Part shown: piece after piece, positions 33,125 through 42,215 of the stretch
How the letters are laid out: the number at the start of each line of letters is the position of its first letter
Position numbering within the stretch: the stretch's first letter is position 1
DNA from: Lewinellaceae bacterium
Lineage (GTDB): Bacteria; Bacteroidota; Bacteroidia; Chitinophagales; Saprospiraceae
Direction: 5' to 3'
Assembly (NCBI GenBank): GCA_020636255.1
Contig: JACJYE010000003.1
Location: forward strand, 310,001 to 374,000
Length of the DNA stretch: 64,000 nt
Translations under genes and position numbers: made by a program
Notes under the pieces: generated by a model
Databases searched by the model: none
Seen by the model: only the letters and a program-made list of their open reading frames with translations
What the model was told of the DNA's origin: nothing

Positions 33125-34329
33125 TAATTTCGCTCTATCACAGCAGCCACGCCCAGGCCGCCGCCTGCGCTGAGCGCCACCAGCCCGATAGCTACATCAC
33201 GCCGCTCCATCTCATCGAGCAGAGCCCCCAGCTGCATGGCGCCGCTAGCACCTATGGGGTGCCCCAAAGCAATGGCGCCGCCATTGACGTTAAAGGCTGC
33301 ATCCGCTATGCCCATTTCGCGCTGGAAATGCAGCGCTACGGCGGCGAATGGCTCATGGCACTCCCACAGGCCGATATCCTTCGGGCTAAGGCCGGCCAGT
33401 TGCAGGGCTTTCCGGGCGGCCACAGCAGCGCCTGTAGGCATAAATGCCGTACCCGTACTGGCCGTAGCCCCCGCCCGTATACGGGCCCGGGCCTTAAGCC
33501 CCAGCGCTTCGCCCTTTTCCAGGCTCCCTACCAGTACAAGAGCGGCGCCGTCGGCAGCGCCGCTGGAGTTGCCGGCCGTGTGCAGGTAACGGACCCGTTC
33601 CAGAGTGGGAAAATGCTGAAGCGCGATCTCTTCAAACCCCTGCCGCCCCAATGTTTCGAATGCCGGGGGGAGCTGTGCCAGCTCCTCAGGCGTGATATCC
33701 GGCTGCAAGTGCTCGTCTTCTTCAAGGATCAGCAGGCCGTTGCGGTCGTAAATGGGGACGATGGAAGGGTGGGAATGCCCCTCGTCGCGGGCACGCCTGG
33801 CGCGAAGGTGCGACTCATAAGCGTAGCGGTCCAGGCTTTCCCGGCTGAACCCCTCGAGCGTGGCCAGCAGGTCGGCAGCTACGCCGGATGGAATATAACT
33901 GGCCCTGATCATCACCTCGGGGTCGTACATCAGCGGGCCGCCATCGCTGCCTAGCGGTATTCGGCTCATACTCTCCAACCCGCCTGCCAGGACGAGCTGC
34001 GCCCAGCCCGACCGCACCTTCATGGCAGCCAGGTTGACGGCTTCCAGGCCCGAAGCGCTGTACCTGTTGATCTGCATGCCCGGCGTGGCATGGCCCCAGC
34101 CCGCATACAGCAAAGCCGCCCGGGCAATGTTGTACCCCTGCCCGTCGAGCGGCAGCCCGCAACCGATGGCCAGGTCTTCAATCTCTTCGGGCGCAATAGC
34201 GCACCGGCCAGGAATCGCATCCAGCAATGCAGACAGCAAGCCGATGGGCTTCACTTCGTATAAAGCGCCGTCACTATCCCCTCTGCCACGAGGGGTGCGC
34301 ACCACATCAAAAATATATGCTTCAGCCAT
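33124..34329 (-). CDS. thiolase-family protein with both catalytic Cys replaced by Ser
   Basis: This 401-residue protein has normal thiolase length and framework: AYIFDVVRTPRGRGDSDGA at the start, VLAGGLESMSRIP, LHTAGNSSGAADGAA, and GGAIALGHPIGASGA with the catalytic His357. The nucleophilic Cys of the canonical NR-x-C-ASGLEA motif is Ser91 (NRYSASGLEA). The second catalytic Cys of LC-x-GGG is Ser387 (ALSAGGGLG). Both are AGC codons read unambiguously. The NEAFA block reads HEPFA. Standard thiolysis through a Cys acyl-enzyme is therefore not expected. It may be inactive, have altered chemistry, or serve a structural role with the FadB-like protein. It lies upstream of that gene on the same strand. 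Confidence 0.85.
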   Translation of the reverse strand: MAEAYIFDVVRTPRGRGDSDGALYEVKPIGLLSALLDAIPGRCAIAPEEIEDLAIGCGLPLDGQGYNIARAALLYAGWGHATPGMQINRYSASGLEAVNLAAMKVRSGWAQLVLAGGLESMSRIPLGSDGGPLMYDPEVMIRASYIPSGVAADLLATLEGFSRESLDRYAYESHLRARRARDEGHSHPSIVPIYDRNGLLILEEDEHLQPDITPEELAQLPPAFETLGRQGFEEIALQHFPTLERVRYLHTAGNSSGAADGAALVLVGSLEKGEALGLKARARIRAGATASTGTAFMPTGAAVAARKALQLAGLSPKDIGLWECHEPFAAVALHFQREMGIADAAFNVNGGAIALGHPIGASGAMQLGALLDEMERRDVAIGLVALSAGGGLGVAAVIERN

Positions 34330-34459
34330 GGCCCAAAATTATCATTTTACCTCAGGGCGCGCCAATTAATCCAAAAATTTCCTGATTGTGTAGAAATATT
34401 GCACGGATAGCAACCGGGAGGATTAATTTTAGGGTTGTACAATTTAAATATTCAGTACT

Positions 34460-34744
34460 ATGTCAAAAAGAAGGATGACGCCCTTTGCGCGTTTTTTCAT
34501 CGTAATGCTCATTATTGTACCCATCGCCTATTTCGGCGCTTCCTGGTACAATGGCGACGACCCGCTGGGCCTCAGAGATAAGATCGGGCTGGACGGCACA
34601 AAAACTGAACAGGCAGCCCCTGTTCAACCCAATGGCCAGGCAGTTACAATAGACGAACTGGAAGCCCGCATCAGCCAACTGGAAAGGGAATTGCAGCAGT
34701 GCCGGCAGGAACTCCAGGATCTGAAAACCAACAACCCGAACTGA
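34460..34744 (+). CDS. small single-span membrane protein with coiled coil
   Basis: The protein has 94 residues, with one transmembrane helix (FFIVMLIIVPIAYFGASW) after a basic start, a linker, and a C-terminal coiled coil (IDELEARISQLERELQQCRQ). No named family was recognised. Its TGA overlaps the ATG of the next gene as TGATG, so the two are translationally coupled and may form a membrane complex. Confidence 0.65.
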   Translation: MSKRRMTPFARFFIVMLIIVPIAYFGASWYNGDDPLGLRDKIGLDGTKTEQAAPVQPNGQAVTIDELEARISQLERELQQCRQELQDLKTNNPN

Positions 34745-35118
34745 TGGATATCTTACTGCTCGACGCTATGTACGGCTCTCTGGGAGAGGCCATCATCAAA
34801 ATACTGCTCACCGCACTGGCGCTGATGGGTGGGGCTTATCTGCTGAAAGGAGTTGAGGTCGAAGATTTTTCGCGCGCCCTGATCGTTGCGCTGGTATTAT
34901 CTTTCCTCAATTCAACCCTGGGCTCTTTCCTGCAGTGGATCACCACGCCTCTGCGGTTCCTGACCCTGGGCCTTTTCACCTTCGTGGTCAATGCCGCCCT
35001 GCTCATGCTGGCGGCCCATTTTATGAAAGGGTTTAAGATTCGGGATTTTCTTTCGGCCTTTTTCCTGGCTATCCTGATGGCCATCTTTACCACGGTGCTC
35101 TATGGGGTTTTCCTCTGA
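34744..35118 (+). CDS. phage-holin-4-superfamily-like small membrane protein
   Basis: The protein has 124 residues and four hydrophobic helices. Its signature resembles the PF04020 group: GGAYLLKGVEVEDFSRALIV, then FLTLGLFTFVVNAALLMLAA, then GFKIRDFLSAFFLAILMAIF. Despite the family name these proteins are chromosomal membrane proteins of unknown role in many Bacteroidota. The start is placed at ATG 34744, sharing a base with the previous stop. An upstream in-frame ATG at 34699 lies inside the previous gene. Confidence 0.8.
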   Translation: MDILLLDAMYGSLGEAIIKILLTALALMGGAYLLKGVEVEDFSRALIVALVLSFLNSTLGSFLQWITTPLRFLTLGLFTFVVNAALLMLAAHFMKGFKIRDFLSAFFLAILMAIFTTVLYGVFL

Positions 35119-35126
35119 GACTGCTT

Positions 35127-35181
35127 AGAGCTTGTTTGGAGGCCGCTTTTCGCTATCAAAAGCGGCCTCCAAACAAGCTCT
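35127..35181. repeat. perfect 24-bp-stem hairpin of the inverted-repeat family
   Basis: The left arm (35127-35150, starting AGAGCTTGTTTGGAGGCC) and right arm (35158-35181) are exact complements over 24 bp, with a 7-nt loop CGCTATC. It follows the holin-like gene by 8 bp. It looks like a shortened, recently made or well-conserved copy of the longer element at 19760-19923. No T-run follows. Confidence 0.85.
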
Positions 35182-35197
35182 TAAATGATATCATGCT

Positions 35198-35659
35198 ATG
35201 ATGAATCCGAGGCCCTTCTTTGCCCTTCTGTTTTCCATCGGGCTTTCGGCGGCCTGCCAACGCCCTCCTCTCGATACCAGCGGCGATACAGCAGCCGCAC
35301 AGAAAGCTATGCAACAGGTATATGACGCCTTTACAGCAGCTTACAAACAGGCCGACCCCGCTGCAGTCGCAAACCTGTATACTGAAGATGCCTATTACCT
35401 GGAACCCGGCAAGGAAATTTTCTCGGGAAGAGATTCAATAGAAGCCAATTTCAGGCCTTTTCTCGGCAGCTTTAAGGCTGGCGAAGGCCCTGATATCTCC
35501 TTCGAGATCATCGAACGGCAGATATCCGGTAGGCAGGGTTATGACATAGGTTACTACCTCTTTAATGGCAAAAGGGCCGGCAAGTTCATCCTGCTCTGGC
35601 AAAAACAACCCAGCGGCGAATGGAAGATTCGCGCTGATGGGTACAGCTACCTGAATTAG
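35198..35659 (+). CDS. DUF4440/SnoaL-like NTF2-fold lipoprotein
   Basis: The protein has 153 residues with a lipoprotein signal (ALLFSIGLSAACQRP). The NTF2-like fold is indicated by VYDAFTAAYKQADPAAVANL, YTEDAYYLEPGKEIFSGRDS and the closing strands GKFILLWQKQPSGEWKIRAD. Proteins of this type are small enzymes or ligand-binding domains of unknown substrate. A hairpin-rich convergent terminator region follows. Confidence 0.82.
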   Translation: MMNPRPFFALLFSIGLSAACQRPPLDTSGDTAAAQKAMQQVYDAFTAAYKQADPAAVANLYTEDAYYLEPGKEIFSGRDSIEANFRPFLGSFKAGEGPDISFEIIERQISGRQGYDIGYYLFNGKRAGKFILLWQKQPSGEWKIRADGYSYLN

Positions 35660-35695
35660 AGCCCCACCGCAACACAGACTGACAGGGAGGCCAGG

Positions 35696-35752
35696 TGGCC
35701 GGGTGATGGGGAACGCGCGTAATGCGCTTTGCTCCTCCGGGCCACCCGGCCA
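35696..35752. terminator. convergent-gene inverted repeat
   Basis: TGGCCGGGTG (35696-35705) pairs with CACCCGGCCA (35743-35752), and the loop carries a second stem GCGC-GTAAT-GCGC. It separates the DUF4440-like gene from the beta-helix gene. There is no T-run, so the terminator call is by position and structure. A lone right arm of the dispersed repeat (CTCCAAACAAGCTCT, 35761-35775) lies beside it. Confidence 0.45.
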
Positions 35753-35779
35753 ACCGGTTACTCCAAACAAGCTCTCAGC

Positions 35780-38182
35780 TTACAGCCGGAGCAGATGCAC
35801 CGCCAGAGCGTTCTTCCCGTTCGAAACCACCACTTTGTAGGCGCCGCGCTGCAGCTGGCCCACCTTCAACGGCCATTGCTGGGCACTTGCCGTTTTTTCA
35901 ATGGCGAAGGACTGAACCTGCTGGCCCGATAAGGTAAAAATAACGGCCTGCAGTGTGCCCGTCCATTCATTCTCCATTTTCAGGAAGGCGTTTTCCGAAA
36001 CCGGGTTGGGGAAAAGGCTGAGCTGCCCCTTGTCATATACCGGCCGCTCCTGAACGCCAATGGTCTTGTCAAATTCATAAGCGCCAATGTCAACCCCATC
36101 ATAACGGGGCCGGCCTTCGATGTCGAACTCGGGCGCGCCGGCCGCCACACCTGCATCAATACAGGGGCTGCCTTCCATAATGTGAAAATCGAAATCCTCG
36201 GGCTCGACGAACAGAGGGTCCTGGCCCAGAATATCCATCGCGTTGGAGAACACTTCCGGCTGGAGGTCCAGGATGGCGAGGTTGCCACCGTTAGAGACGA
36301 CTTCGGGCGCGCCGGCTTCCACGACGTAATCCAGCCCCAGCGGGTTGGAAAAAATATTGTTCTGCAAAGTGGCCGTGGAGGTTGCCGTGCCGTCCGTCCA
36401 GCTTGCAATGGCTGCCGCAAGCGCTCCGACGTTATCGGCAAAAGTGCAGTTGGTGATCATCACCTGCAGGTCTTCCACTTCTCCACCGACACTGGAATTG
36501 AGCGATAAGGCGCCGCCGTTGCCGACGTCAAAAGCATTGTTGTTGATGAACAGGCTGCTTTCAATAGTGGCATCGGCATTATTGATATAAATAGCGCCAC
36601 CCTGCGTATCGGCGATATTGTAGTTGAAAATGGTGTTGCGCACCGTCAGCACCGAGATGTCCAGGCTGTCTTCCGTCACGGATATGGCGCCGCCGGTAGC
36701 CCCCTGGTTGGCCTCGAAATTGCAGTTTTCCACCGTCAGAGGGATGCTGGTATTGGTGAGGATAGCGCCGCCACTCGACGTATTGGCAACATTGCCAAAG
36801 AAGGAGGAATTCAGCACCGTCATTTCCGTAGAGTCGTTCTGTACGAAGATGGCGCCGCCATAACCGGCAGAATTTTCTTCAAAAGTGCAGTTCTCCACCG
36901 TCGTTCGCGAGGTAAAACCGCCGGAAATAGTACCGCCACCATTATTCGCTCTATTGTTTCGGAAGGTGCTGTTCTGGATCAGCGCCACGCCCAATCCTAC
37001 GTAATTCGCAATGGAAGCTGCGAAGTTGGAAGTATTGTTCTCGAAGGTGCAGTTGTCGATGATGAAGTTCTGATTGTCTCCTCCCGCATATATCCCCGGG
37101 GCCGAACTGGGTGCTTCGCCATTAACGAAGGTGGTATTCATCAGCGTGAAGCTGGCATTGTAGAAATAAATACCCGAACCGCCATAATCGGTCGTCACAT
37201 TTCCGTCGAAAAGGCAGCTGTCGATAATAGCCAGATCAGGGTCATAGCTGGTGAGCTCCCGCTGGTCGATATAAATGCCCGCAGCATTGGCCGACGTATT
37301 GTTGAGGAAAGTACAATGGCCGATGTACAGGTTGACAGGTTGCCACACGAAAAGAGCGCCGCCATACCCTGAACTGTTCTCGTTGTTTTCGAACGCACAG
37401 TTCAGGATCTGTACATTCGTGCAGTAGGCGGGGTACAAAACCCCTCTGTTGGTGCTGTTGCCAGTGAATGAACAATTGTCGACAATGATATCTGACGCCG
37501 CTTCAATGTATATACCCGCCGACTGGGAATTGGAAATATTGTCTTCAAAACGGCAATCCTCGATCTGCGAGCCGTTGGCCGTACTACTCCGCACAAATAC
37601 AGAAGCACCGGAGCGTGCGTGGTTCTGCGTAAAAAAGCAGTTGCGCACCGCTACCCTGCTGTATGCGAATATACCGCCCCCACGATAATAGTATTCGGGC
37701 TGGCTGTTGGTTTCGGCATTGCCGTGGCCGCTGCGCACGGTAAAGCCATCGATCGTAACGCCACCCGTCACGAGGCTGTCGACGTAAACCACGTGCAGGG
37801 CGTTATCGCTGCGGTTGGTAGTGAAATTACCTGCGATGTCGTCACCTGCCAGGTCACCGCTGAGGATCGTCGCATGGGCAGAGACATCCCGCTGATCCAG
37901 GCTGGTTTCCGTACCGGCAAACCCGCCATAGAGTATTACACTCCGGCCCACGAAAAATACGTCCATTGTATCCGTCCCCGGAACATAGGTGCCCGCAGCT
38001 ACCCATACCTGCGCTGCCGTCGCATCGGCCAGGGCGCTGTGCAGGCTGGTGTAGGCATTAGCCCAGGAAGTACCGTTGTTGGCGCCGGAAGCATCCTGTT
38101 TCACATAGGCCACCTGCCCGATGGCCGGTAGGGCTGCCAGTAAGCAAAAGACTGAAAAAATACAGTAGATAATCCGTTTCAT
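35780..38182 (-). CDS. right-handed beta-helix protein with T9SS type A sorting domain
   Basis: This 800-residue secreted protein has a signal peptide (residues 1-22, ending PAIGQ). It is built of choice-of-anchor Q/Pbh1-like rungs with the recurring pattern 'V-x-N-C-x-F-x-x-N' (DNCSFTGNS, ENCTFEENS, LNSSFFGNV, ENCNFEANQ). The last 80 residues form a T9SS C-terminal domain: LSLFPNPVSENAFLKMENEW and VFTL-like SGQQVQSF, ending RGAYKVVVSNGK. It would be exported by the system whose PorU, PorV and GldJ genes lie 8-16 kb to the right, then attached or released at the surface. It may be a polysaccharide-binding or lyase-like protein; no catalytic residues were recognised. Confidence 0.88.
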   Translation of the reverse strand: MKRIIYCIFSVFCLLAALPAIGQVAYVKQDASGANNGTSWANAYTSLHSALADATAAQVWVAAGTYVPGTDTMDVFFVGRSVILYGGFAGTETSLDQRDVSAHATILSGDLAGDDIAGNFTTNRSDNALHVVYVDSLVTGGVTIDGFTVRSGHGNAETNSQPEYYYRGGGIFAYSRVAVRNCFFTQNHARSGASVFVRSSTANGSQIEDCRFEDNISNSQSAGIYIEAASDIIVDNCSFTGNSTNRGVLYPAYCTNVQILNCAFENNENSSGYGGALFVWQPVNLYIGHCTFLNNTSANAAGIYIDQRELTSYDPDLAIIDSCLFDGNVTTDYGGSGIYFYNASFTLMNTTFVNGEAPSSAPGIYAGGDNQNFIIDNCTFENNTSNFAASIANYVGLGVALIQNSTFRNNRANNGGGTISGGFTSRTTVENCTFEENSAGYGGAIFVQNDSTEMTVLNSSFFGNVANTSSGGAILTNTSIPLTVENCNFEANQGATGGAISVTEDSLDISVLTVRNTIFNYNIADTQGGAIYINNADATIESSLFINNNAFDVGNGGALSLNSSVGGEVEDLQVMITNCTFADNVGALAAAIASWTDGTATSTATLQNNIFSNPLGLDYVVEAGAPEVVSNGGNLAILDLQPEVFSNAMDILGQDPLFVEPEDFDFHIMEGSPCIDAGVAAGAPEFDIEGRPRYDGVDIGAYEFDKTIGVQERPVYDKGQLSLFPNPVSENAFLKMENEWTGTLQAVIFTLSGQQVQSFAIEKTASAQQWPLKVGQLQRGAYKVVVSNGKNALAVHLLRL

Positions 38183-38330
38183 AAGCTTTGTTGAATTGGT
38201 TTTACAAATCGGGTTTTATACCACTTAAAGTAGCTATTTATCCAGAATAGTTGCTCCGCAGGGCTGCCTATATCCAATTGAGGAAGATGCCTGACAAATC
38301 GAACGGTGAATATCGCCATTTGGCATCCCC

Positions 38331-40442
38331 TCAGAGCGCTAACCAGGCCACCTTCACACCTGCATACCCATGAATACCCGGCGCAGGCTCGTAGTAGCGC
38401 CCGCCGAAAGCATTGATGCGTACATTGCTGTTGTATGAAGCATTCAGCAGGTTATCTGCTCCCAGAAACGGGTATAGGCCCCAATGGCCCCATTGATGGC
38501 TATAGTGCAGGCGCAGGCCCAGGTTCAAATACCCCTCTGCCTGCTCGGTATTGGCATCATCGGCATACAGGGCGCCCGTATACTGGCAGCGCAACGACCC
38601 ACCGAAACCGGAGCGGTGCAGATAACGTATACCGGCATAGCCAAAATGCTCCGGGATGCCGGGAAGCCTGTTGCCACGAAAATCGCCCGCAGGCACGCGA
38701 TATGTCTGGTAGGTAAAATCCGACCAGGTATAGGCCAGCATGGCCGACAAACCGGGTGCCGCCTGGTAGTACAGGCTGGCTTCCACCCCCCTGCGGGAGG
38801 AACGCCCCGCATTGCGGTAAAAGGCACGCCCGGGAAAGGACTCCAGCTCAAAAGGCACGAGTTCATCCTGCAATGCTATAAAAAAGGCCGACAGCTGTCC
38901 GCGTAACCGGCGGCCGAGACGGCCTCCGGCGCCAATTTCGTAATTGGTAGCGCGCTGCGGAGAAAGCATAGGGTTGAACCCGCCACCCGTAGGGGCGGCC
39001 GACAGCTCGCTCAGCGCTGGCGTCTCAAAGCTGGTAGACACGTTGGCGTTCAAACGCAGCTTCTGAGAAAGGGCAAAGAGCATGCCGAGGCTGAAACTGA
39101 AATTATCGTATCCGCGTTGGCCCGAATCATCACCGTCGATGAGAAAACGGTCCCGGGCTTCCAGTTCCACAGCATCATAACGCGTACTGAGCAGCGTTTT
39201 GAGGCGGTGGGTAAGCTGTAGCTCCTGCACACAGAACAGCCCAAAGCTACGGAAGAGCTCTTCCTGATACAGCGACCTGTCGCCAAGCTGCCCGGCGAGG
39301 TTGTCGAAGCGCTGCCTGTTGTCCTGCTGTTGTTCGATGTCCAGGCCCAGGCGAAAGCGATAGGGCAGCTGCCCTATCTTACCCAAAAAGCGATAACTCG
39401 CACCCCCGCCAAAGAATTGCCGCCCCAATTGCACGGCCCCGCCGGATTCAAAAGGCAGGCGGTTCTCGAGATCACGCGACAAATAGAACAGCCGCGCTTC
39501 CAACTGGTGGTGTTCCTCCAGCTTGTGTTCCCAGCGCAGGCCCACCCTGGCCTGGCGTATGGCCTCACCGGCGTCGAAGGTGAGATTGGAAGCCCAGGCC
39601 TGCCGGCGGTTTTCCGCCAGCCCTTCACGGCTCAGCGCCCCGGCATCTTCAGCTAGCGGGCTATCCATCAGGTTGATCAACAGCTGAAGCCGGCCCTTCA
39701 TATTATATTGATAGCCCAGCTTTCCGTTGAACAGGCTCGCCTCCATTCGGCTCTGCTCGCGATAGCCATCCGTGCGGGTGTGGCTGCCATAGGCCAGAAA
39801 CCCCAGACGCCCTTGCTGCAGCCCTCCTTTCAGCTGGTAACGCTGAAAGCCGAAGCTGCCGGCGCTGAGCCGGGCCTCGGCAAAAGGCACGGCCGGCGGA
39901 TCCTCGGTAGTAAAGCTGATGGCGCCACCGGCGGCGTTGCCGTACAGCCCCGAAGCAGGCCCGCGTATCACTTCCGCCCGTTCCATCAGGCCCACATCGA
40001 TATTGTCGGCCTGCCCCTGCCCATCGGGCGTCGATTCCGGTAGGCCGTCTACCAGTATCTTTATACCGCGTATCCCAAAAGCAGCACGCGCGCCAAACCC
40101 CCGAAGCGATAGCCTGATATCCTGTGAAAAATTGTCGGCGCCCATCGTGAAGAGGCCAGGCACGCCGGCCAGGGCTTCGTCGAGCGAAAGCTGCTGCTGC
40201 CCTGCCTGTATTTGCTCCCTCGACAGCAATGACAAGGAAAAAGGCTGCTCGCCTTCCCGCCCTTCCAGCCGTGTGGCCGTAACCGTTACGGAATCCAGGA
40301 AGGTGGCCAACAAAGTATCGGGTTGCTGGGCACGCAACGTCATAACCAGAGAAAGGAAGTAAAAAGGCAGGGTAAAACGCCACCCCAACAGAAAGGTGGC
40401 AGGCAGTTTGCGTATAGTATGACTCATTTCCGTTTCCGGCAT
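38331..40442 (-). CDS. TonB-dependent receptor
   Basis: This roughly 703-residue outer-membrane receptor has, after the signal region, a TonB-box-like segment (DSVTVTATR) and the plug domain (LDEALAGVPGLFTMG, LRGFGARAAFGIRGIKILVD, GLYGNAAGGAISFTT). A 22-strand barrel follows, ending GYAGVKVAWLAL. It lacks the CarboxypepD-like N-terminal domain of SusC-type transporters, so a siderophore, cobalamin or metal chelate is likelier than a glycan. The start is set at ATG 40442, one base after the glycosyltransferase stop. A longer frame to 40484 overlaps that gene. Confidence 0.9.
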   Translation of the reverse strand: MPETEMSHTIRKLPATFLLGWRFTLPFYFLSLVMTLRAQQPDTLLATFLDSVTVTATRLEGREGEQPFSLSLLSREQIQAGQQQLSLDEALAGVPGLFTMGADNFSQDIRLSLRGFGARAAFGIRGIKILVDGLPESTPDGQGQADNIDVGLMERAEVIRGPASGLYGNAAGGAISFTTEDPPAVPFAEARLSAGSFGFQRYQLKGGLQQGRLGFLAYGSHTRTDGYREQSRMEASLFNGKLGYQYNMKGRLQLLINLMDSPLAEDAGALSREGLAENRRQAWASNLTFDAGEAIRQARVGLRWEHKLEEHHQLEARLFYLSRDLENRLPFESGGAVQLGRQFFGGGASYRFLGKIGQLPYRFRLGLDIEQQQDNRQRFDNLAGQLGDRSLYQEELFRSFGLFCVQELQLTHRLKTLLSTRYDAVELEARDRFLIDGDDSGQRGYDNFSFSLGMLFALSQKLRLNANVSTSFETPALSELSAAPTGGGFNPMLSPQRATNYEIGAGGRLGRRLRGQLSAFFIALQDELVPFELESFPGRAFYRNAGRSSRRGVEASLYYQAAPGLSAMLAYTWSDFTYQTYRVPAGDFRGNRLPGIPEHFGYAGIRYLHRSGFGGSLRCQYTGALYADDANTEQAEGYLNLGLRLHYSHQWGHWGLYPFLGADNLLNASYNSNVRINAFGGRYYEPAPGIHGYAGVKVAWLAL

Positions 40443-40443
40443 A

Positions 40444-41598
40444 TCAGGTGATGGGTTCCGGCTCTGTATGCCCGCCACCTGCAACGCGCTTATACAGCGC
40501 CATCAACTGATGCGCCAGAGGTTCGCCGCGAAACTGCTGGGCGTGCTCGTAGCCCTTTTCAACAAGGCTGTTCCGGTAGGCTTCATCCGTCAGGATCTTT
40601 TCGATACCGGCGGCGATCTGCTCCGGCTGAGAAGGGTCGACCAGGAGGGCCCCCGGCCCCCCGGCCTCGGGCAGTGAGGAGGTATTGGAGGCCAGCACCG
40701 GCACCTCGCTGAATAGCGCTTCGAGTATGGGGAGGCCGAAACCTTCAAAAAAAGAAGGATAGAGAAAAAGGGATGCGTCCTGGTAAATGGCAGGAAGGTC
40801 AGCAAACGACGATTCGATAAAATGTACCCACTTTTCGAGGCGGTTCTGCTGGATATAACGCTGCACCCTGGCCTTGTACGGCCCACCGGCGCCGGCAACC
40901 ACCAGTGGCAGCCTGACGCTTTCGGGCAGCAGCTGCAGGGCCCGCACCATGCCCAAAAGGTTCTTACGGGCTGTAATAGCGCCTACAGTTAGCAGGTATT
41001 CTTCGGGAAGGCGGTATCTCCTGTGCACGGCTTCGATCGTCTTTTGTGCCCGCTCCTGTAAGAACCGCTCGCTGCACGACTGGTACACCACGGTGATCTT
41101 TTCCTCGCCGATGCCGTAAAAATGCATGATATCGCGCTTGGTGCTCTCGCTGATGGCGACAATATGGCTGGCATGCTGACAGGCGGAACGATGCCTGAAA
41201 TCGAGCGTTTTGCGCTGAATAAAACTGTAATGCTGGGGAAAATGCAGAAAACCCAGGTCGTGGACCGTAACGATGCTTCGAATATCCGTGCGCCCCAACC
41301 CGAACGGCAGGCCATTGGCCAGGCCGTGGAAAAGGCCGATGCGGTGCCGCTGCAGGTCCCGTCTTATACCGGCAGCTCTCCAGTAGAAAGCCGGGCCCCG
41401 GCGGGGTAGCTGCACATTGTATAGCGCACTGTTGAGAAAAAAGGAAGTGTCTTCCCGCCTGGTAATACGCGGGGTATAGAGAAAATAGGCATTGTCGGGA
41501 TAATACTCCGCCAGGTTAGCCAGTAAGGTACGGCTATAACTGCCCAATCCGGCGAAGTTGTTAAACAGCTGTTTTGCGTCATAACCGATGCGTAACAT
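40444..41598 (-). CDS. GT4-family glycosyltransferase
   Basis: This 384-residue GT-B enzyme has an N-terminal acceptor domain starting MLRIGYDAKQLFNNFAGLGS. The nucleotide-sugar site contains VGAITARKNLLGMVRALQLL and the E-x7-E motif FEGFGLPILEALFSEVPVLA. The family transfers hexoses from NDP-sugars, often in exopolysaccharide or lipid-linked glycan synthesis. It is upstream of the TonB-dependent receptor with a 1-bp gap and is probably cotranscribed with it. No other glycan synthesis genes are nearby. Confidence 0.9.
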   Translation of the reverse strand: MLRIGYDAKQLFNNFAGLGSYSRTLLANLAEYYPDNAYFLYTPRITRREDTSFFLNSALYNVQLPRRGPAFYWRAAGIRRDLQRHRIGLFHGLANGLPFGLGRTDIRSIVTVHDLGFLHFPQHYSFIQRKTLDFRHRSACQHASHIVAISESTKRDIMHFYGIGEEKITVVYQSCSERFLQERAQKTIEAVHRRYRLPEEYLLTVGAITARKNLLGMVRALQLLPESVRLPLVVAGAGGPYKARVQRYIQQNRLEKWVHFIESSFADLPAIYQDASLFLYPSFFEGFGLPILEALFSEVPVLASNTSSLPEAGGPGALLVDPSQPEQIAAGIEKILTDEAYRNSLVEKGYEHAQQFRGEPLAHQLMALYKRVAGGGHTEPEPIT

Positions 41599-41792
41599 GG
41601 GGTTGGCAGGATTAATGAATGAATAAATGGGAGCGCCCCAGGTATAAGGCCTGCTTGCTGAGGTTAATGATCCCGGGAAACGTTACGCAGGAACGGGCTT
41701 GCAATCGCGACGGAGGAATGTCTCTATCCATGGTATTCATCCAACTCATTGGTTCTGACTCTCTAAATTCTGAAAAATTCTGCGCAATTCCA

Positions 41793-41827
41793 TAAAAAAC
41801 GCAAGCCATCCCGAAACGCGGGATGGC
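41793..41827 (-). terminator. terminator of the IscA-type gene
   Basis: On the minus strand GCCATCCCG (41827-41819) pairs with CGGGATGGC (41813-41805) over a 5-nt loop, followed by TTGCGTTTTTTATG. It lies about 30 bp beyond the stop of the minus-strand gene ending at 41859. Confidence 0.8.
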
Positions 41828-41858
41828 CCTGTTCTCTTCCTGCCGCTACAGCCACTGT

Positions 41859-42185
41859 TTAAACGGAGAAGCTCTCTCCACAGGCGCAGGTACGCGAAGC
41901 ATTGGGGTTGTTAAAGTGAAAACCTTTGCCATCCAGGCCTCCGGAGAATTCCAGTGTAGTATTGAAAAGGTAAAGCACGCTGCGCAGGTCCGTAACGACC
42001 TTGACGTCGTTGTCCTGAAATTCCTGGTCATCTGCCTTGGGCTCATTGGAAAATTCCAGCTGATAGGTAAGCCCCGAGCAACCACCGCTGGTCACCCAAA
42101 CCCGCACGAAGTAGTCCTCGCCGTACCCTTCTTTCCGGCGGATCTCCATTATTTTTTCTTTTGCACTGTCGGCAACAAAAAGCAT
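41859..42185 (-). CDS. iron-sulfur cluster carrier protein (IscA/ErpA/HesB family)
   Basis: This 108-residue A-type carrier has the three conserved cysteines: one in VTSGGCSGLTYQLEF and two in the C-terminal SRTCACGESFSV (CxC). The length and the LEFSGGLDGKGFHFNNP region are canonical. It binds and delivers [2Fe-2S]/[4Fe-4S] clusters to apoproteins such as QueG. It is transcribed downstream of the cysteine desulfurase gene (195-bp gap), which supplies sulfur for cluster assembly. Confidence 0.94.
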   Translation of the reverse strand: MLFVADSAKEKIMEIRRKEGYGEDYFVRVWVTSGGCSGLTYQLEFSNEPKADDQEFQDNDVKVVTDLRSVLYLFNTTLEFSGGLDGKGFHFNNPNASRTCACGESFSV

Positions 42186-42215
42186 CGCTAGGCCTGATTT
42201 TTGGTTTACAGAAAA

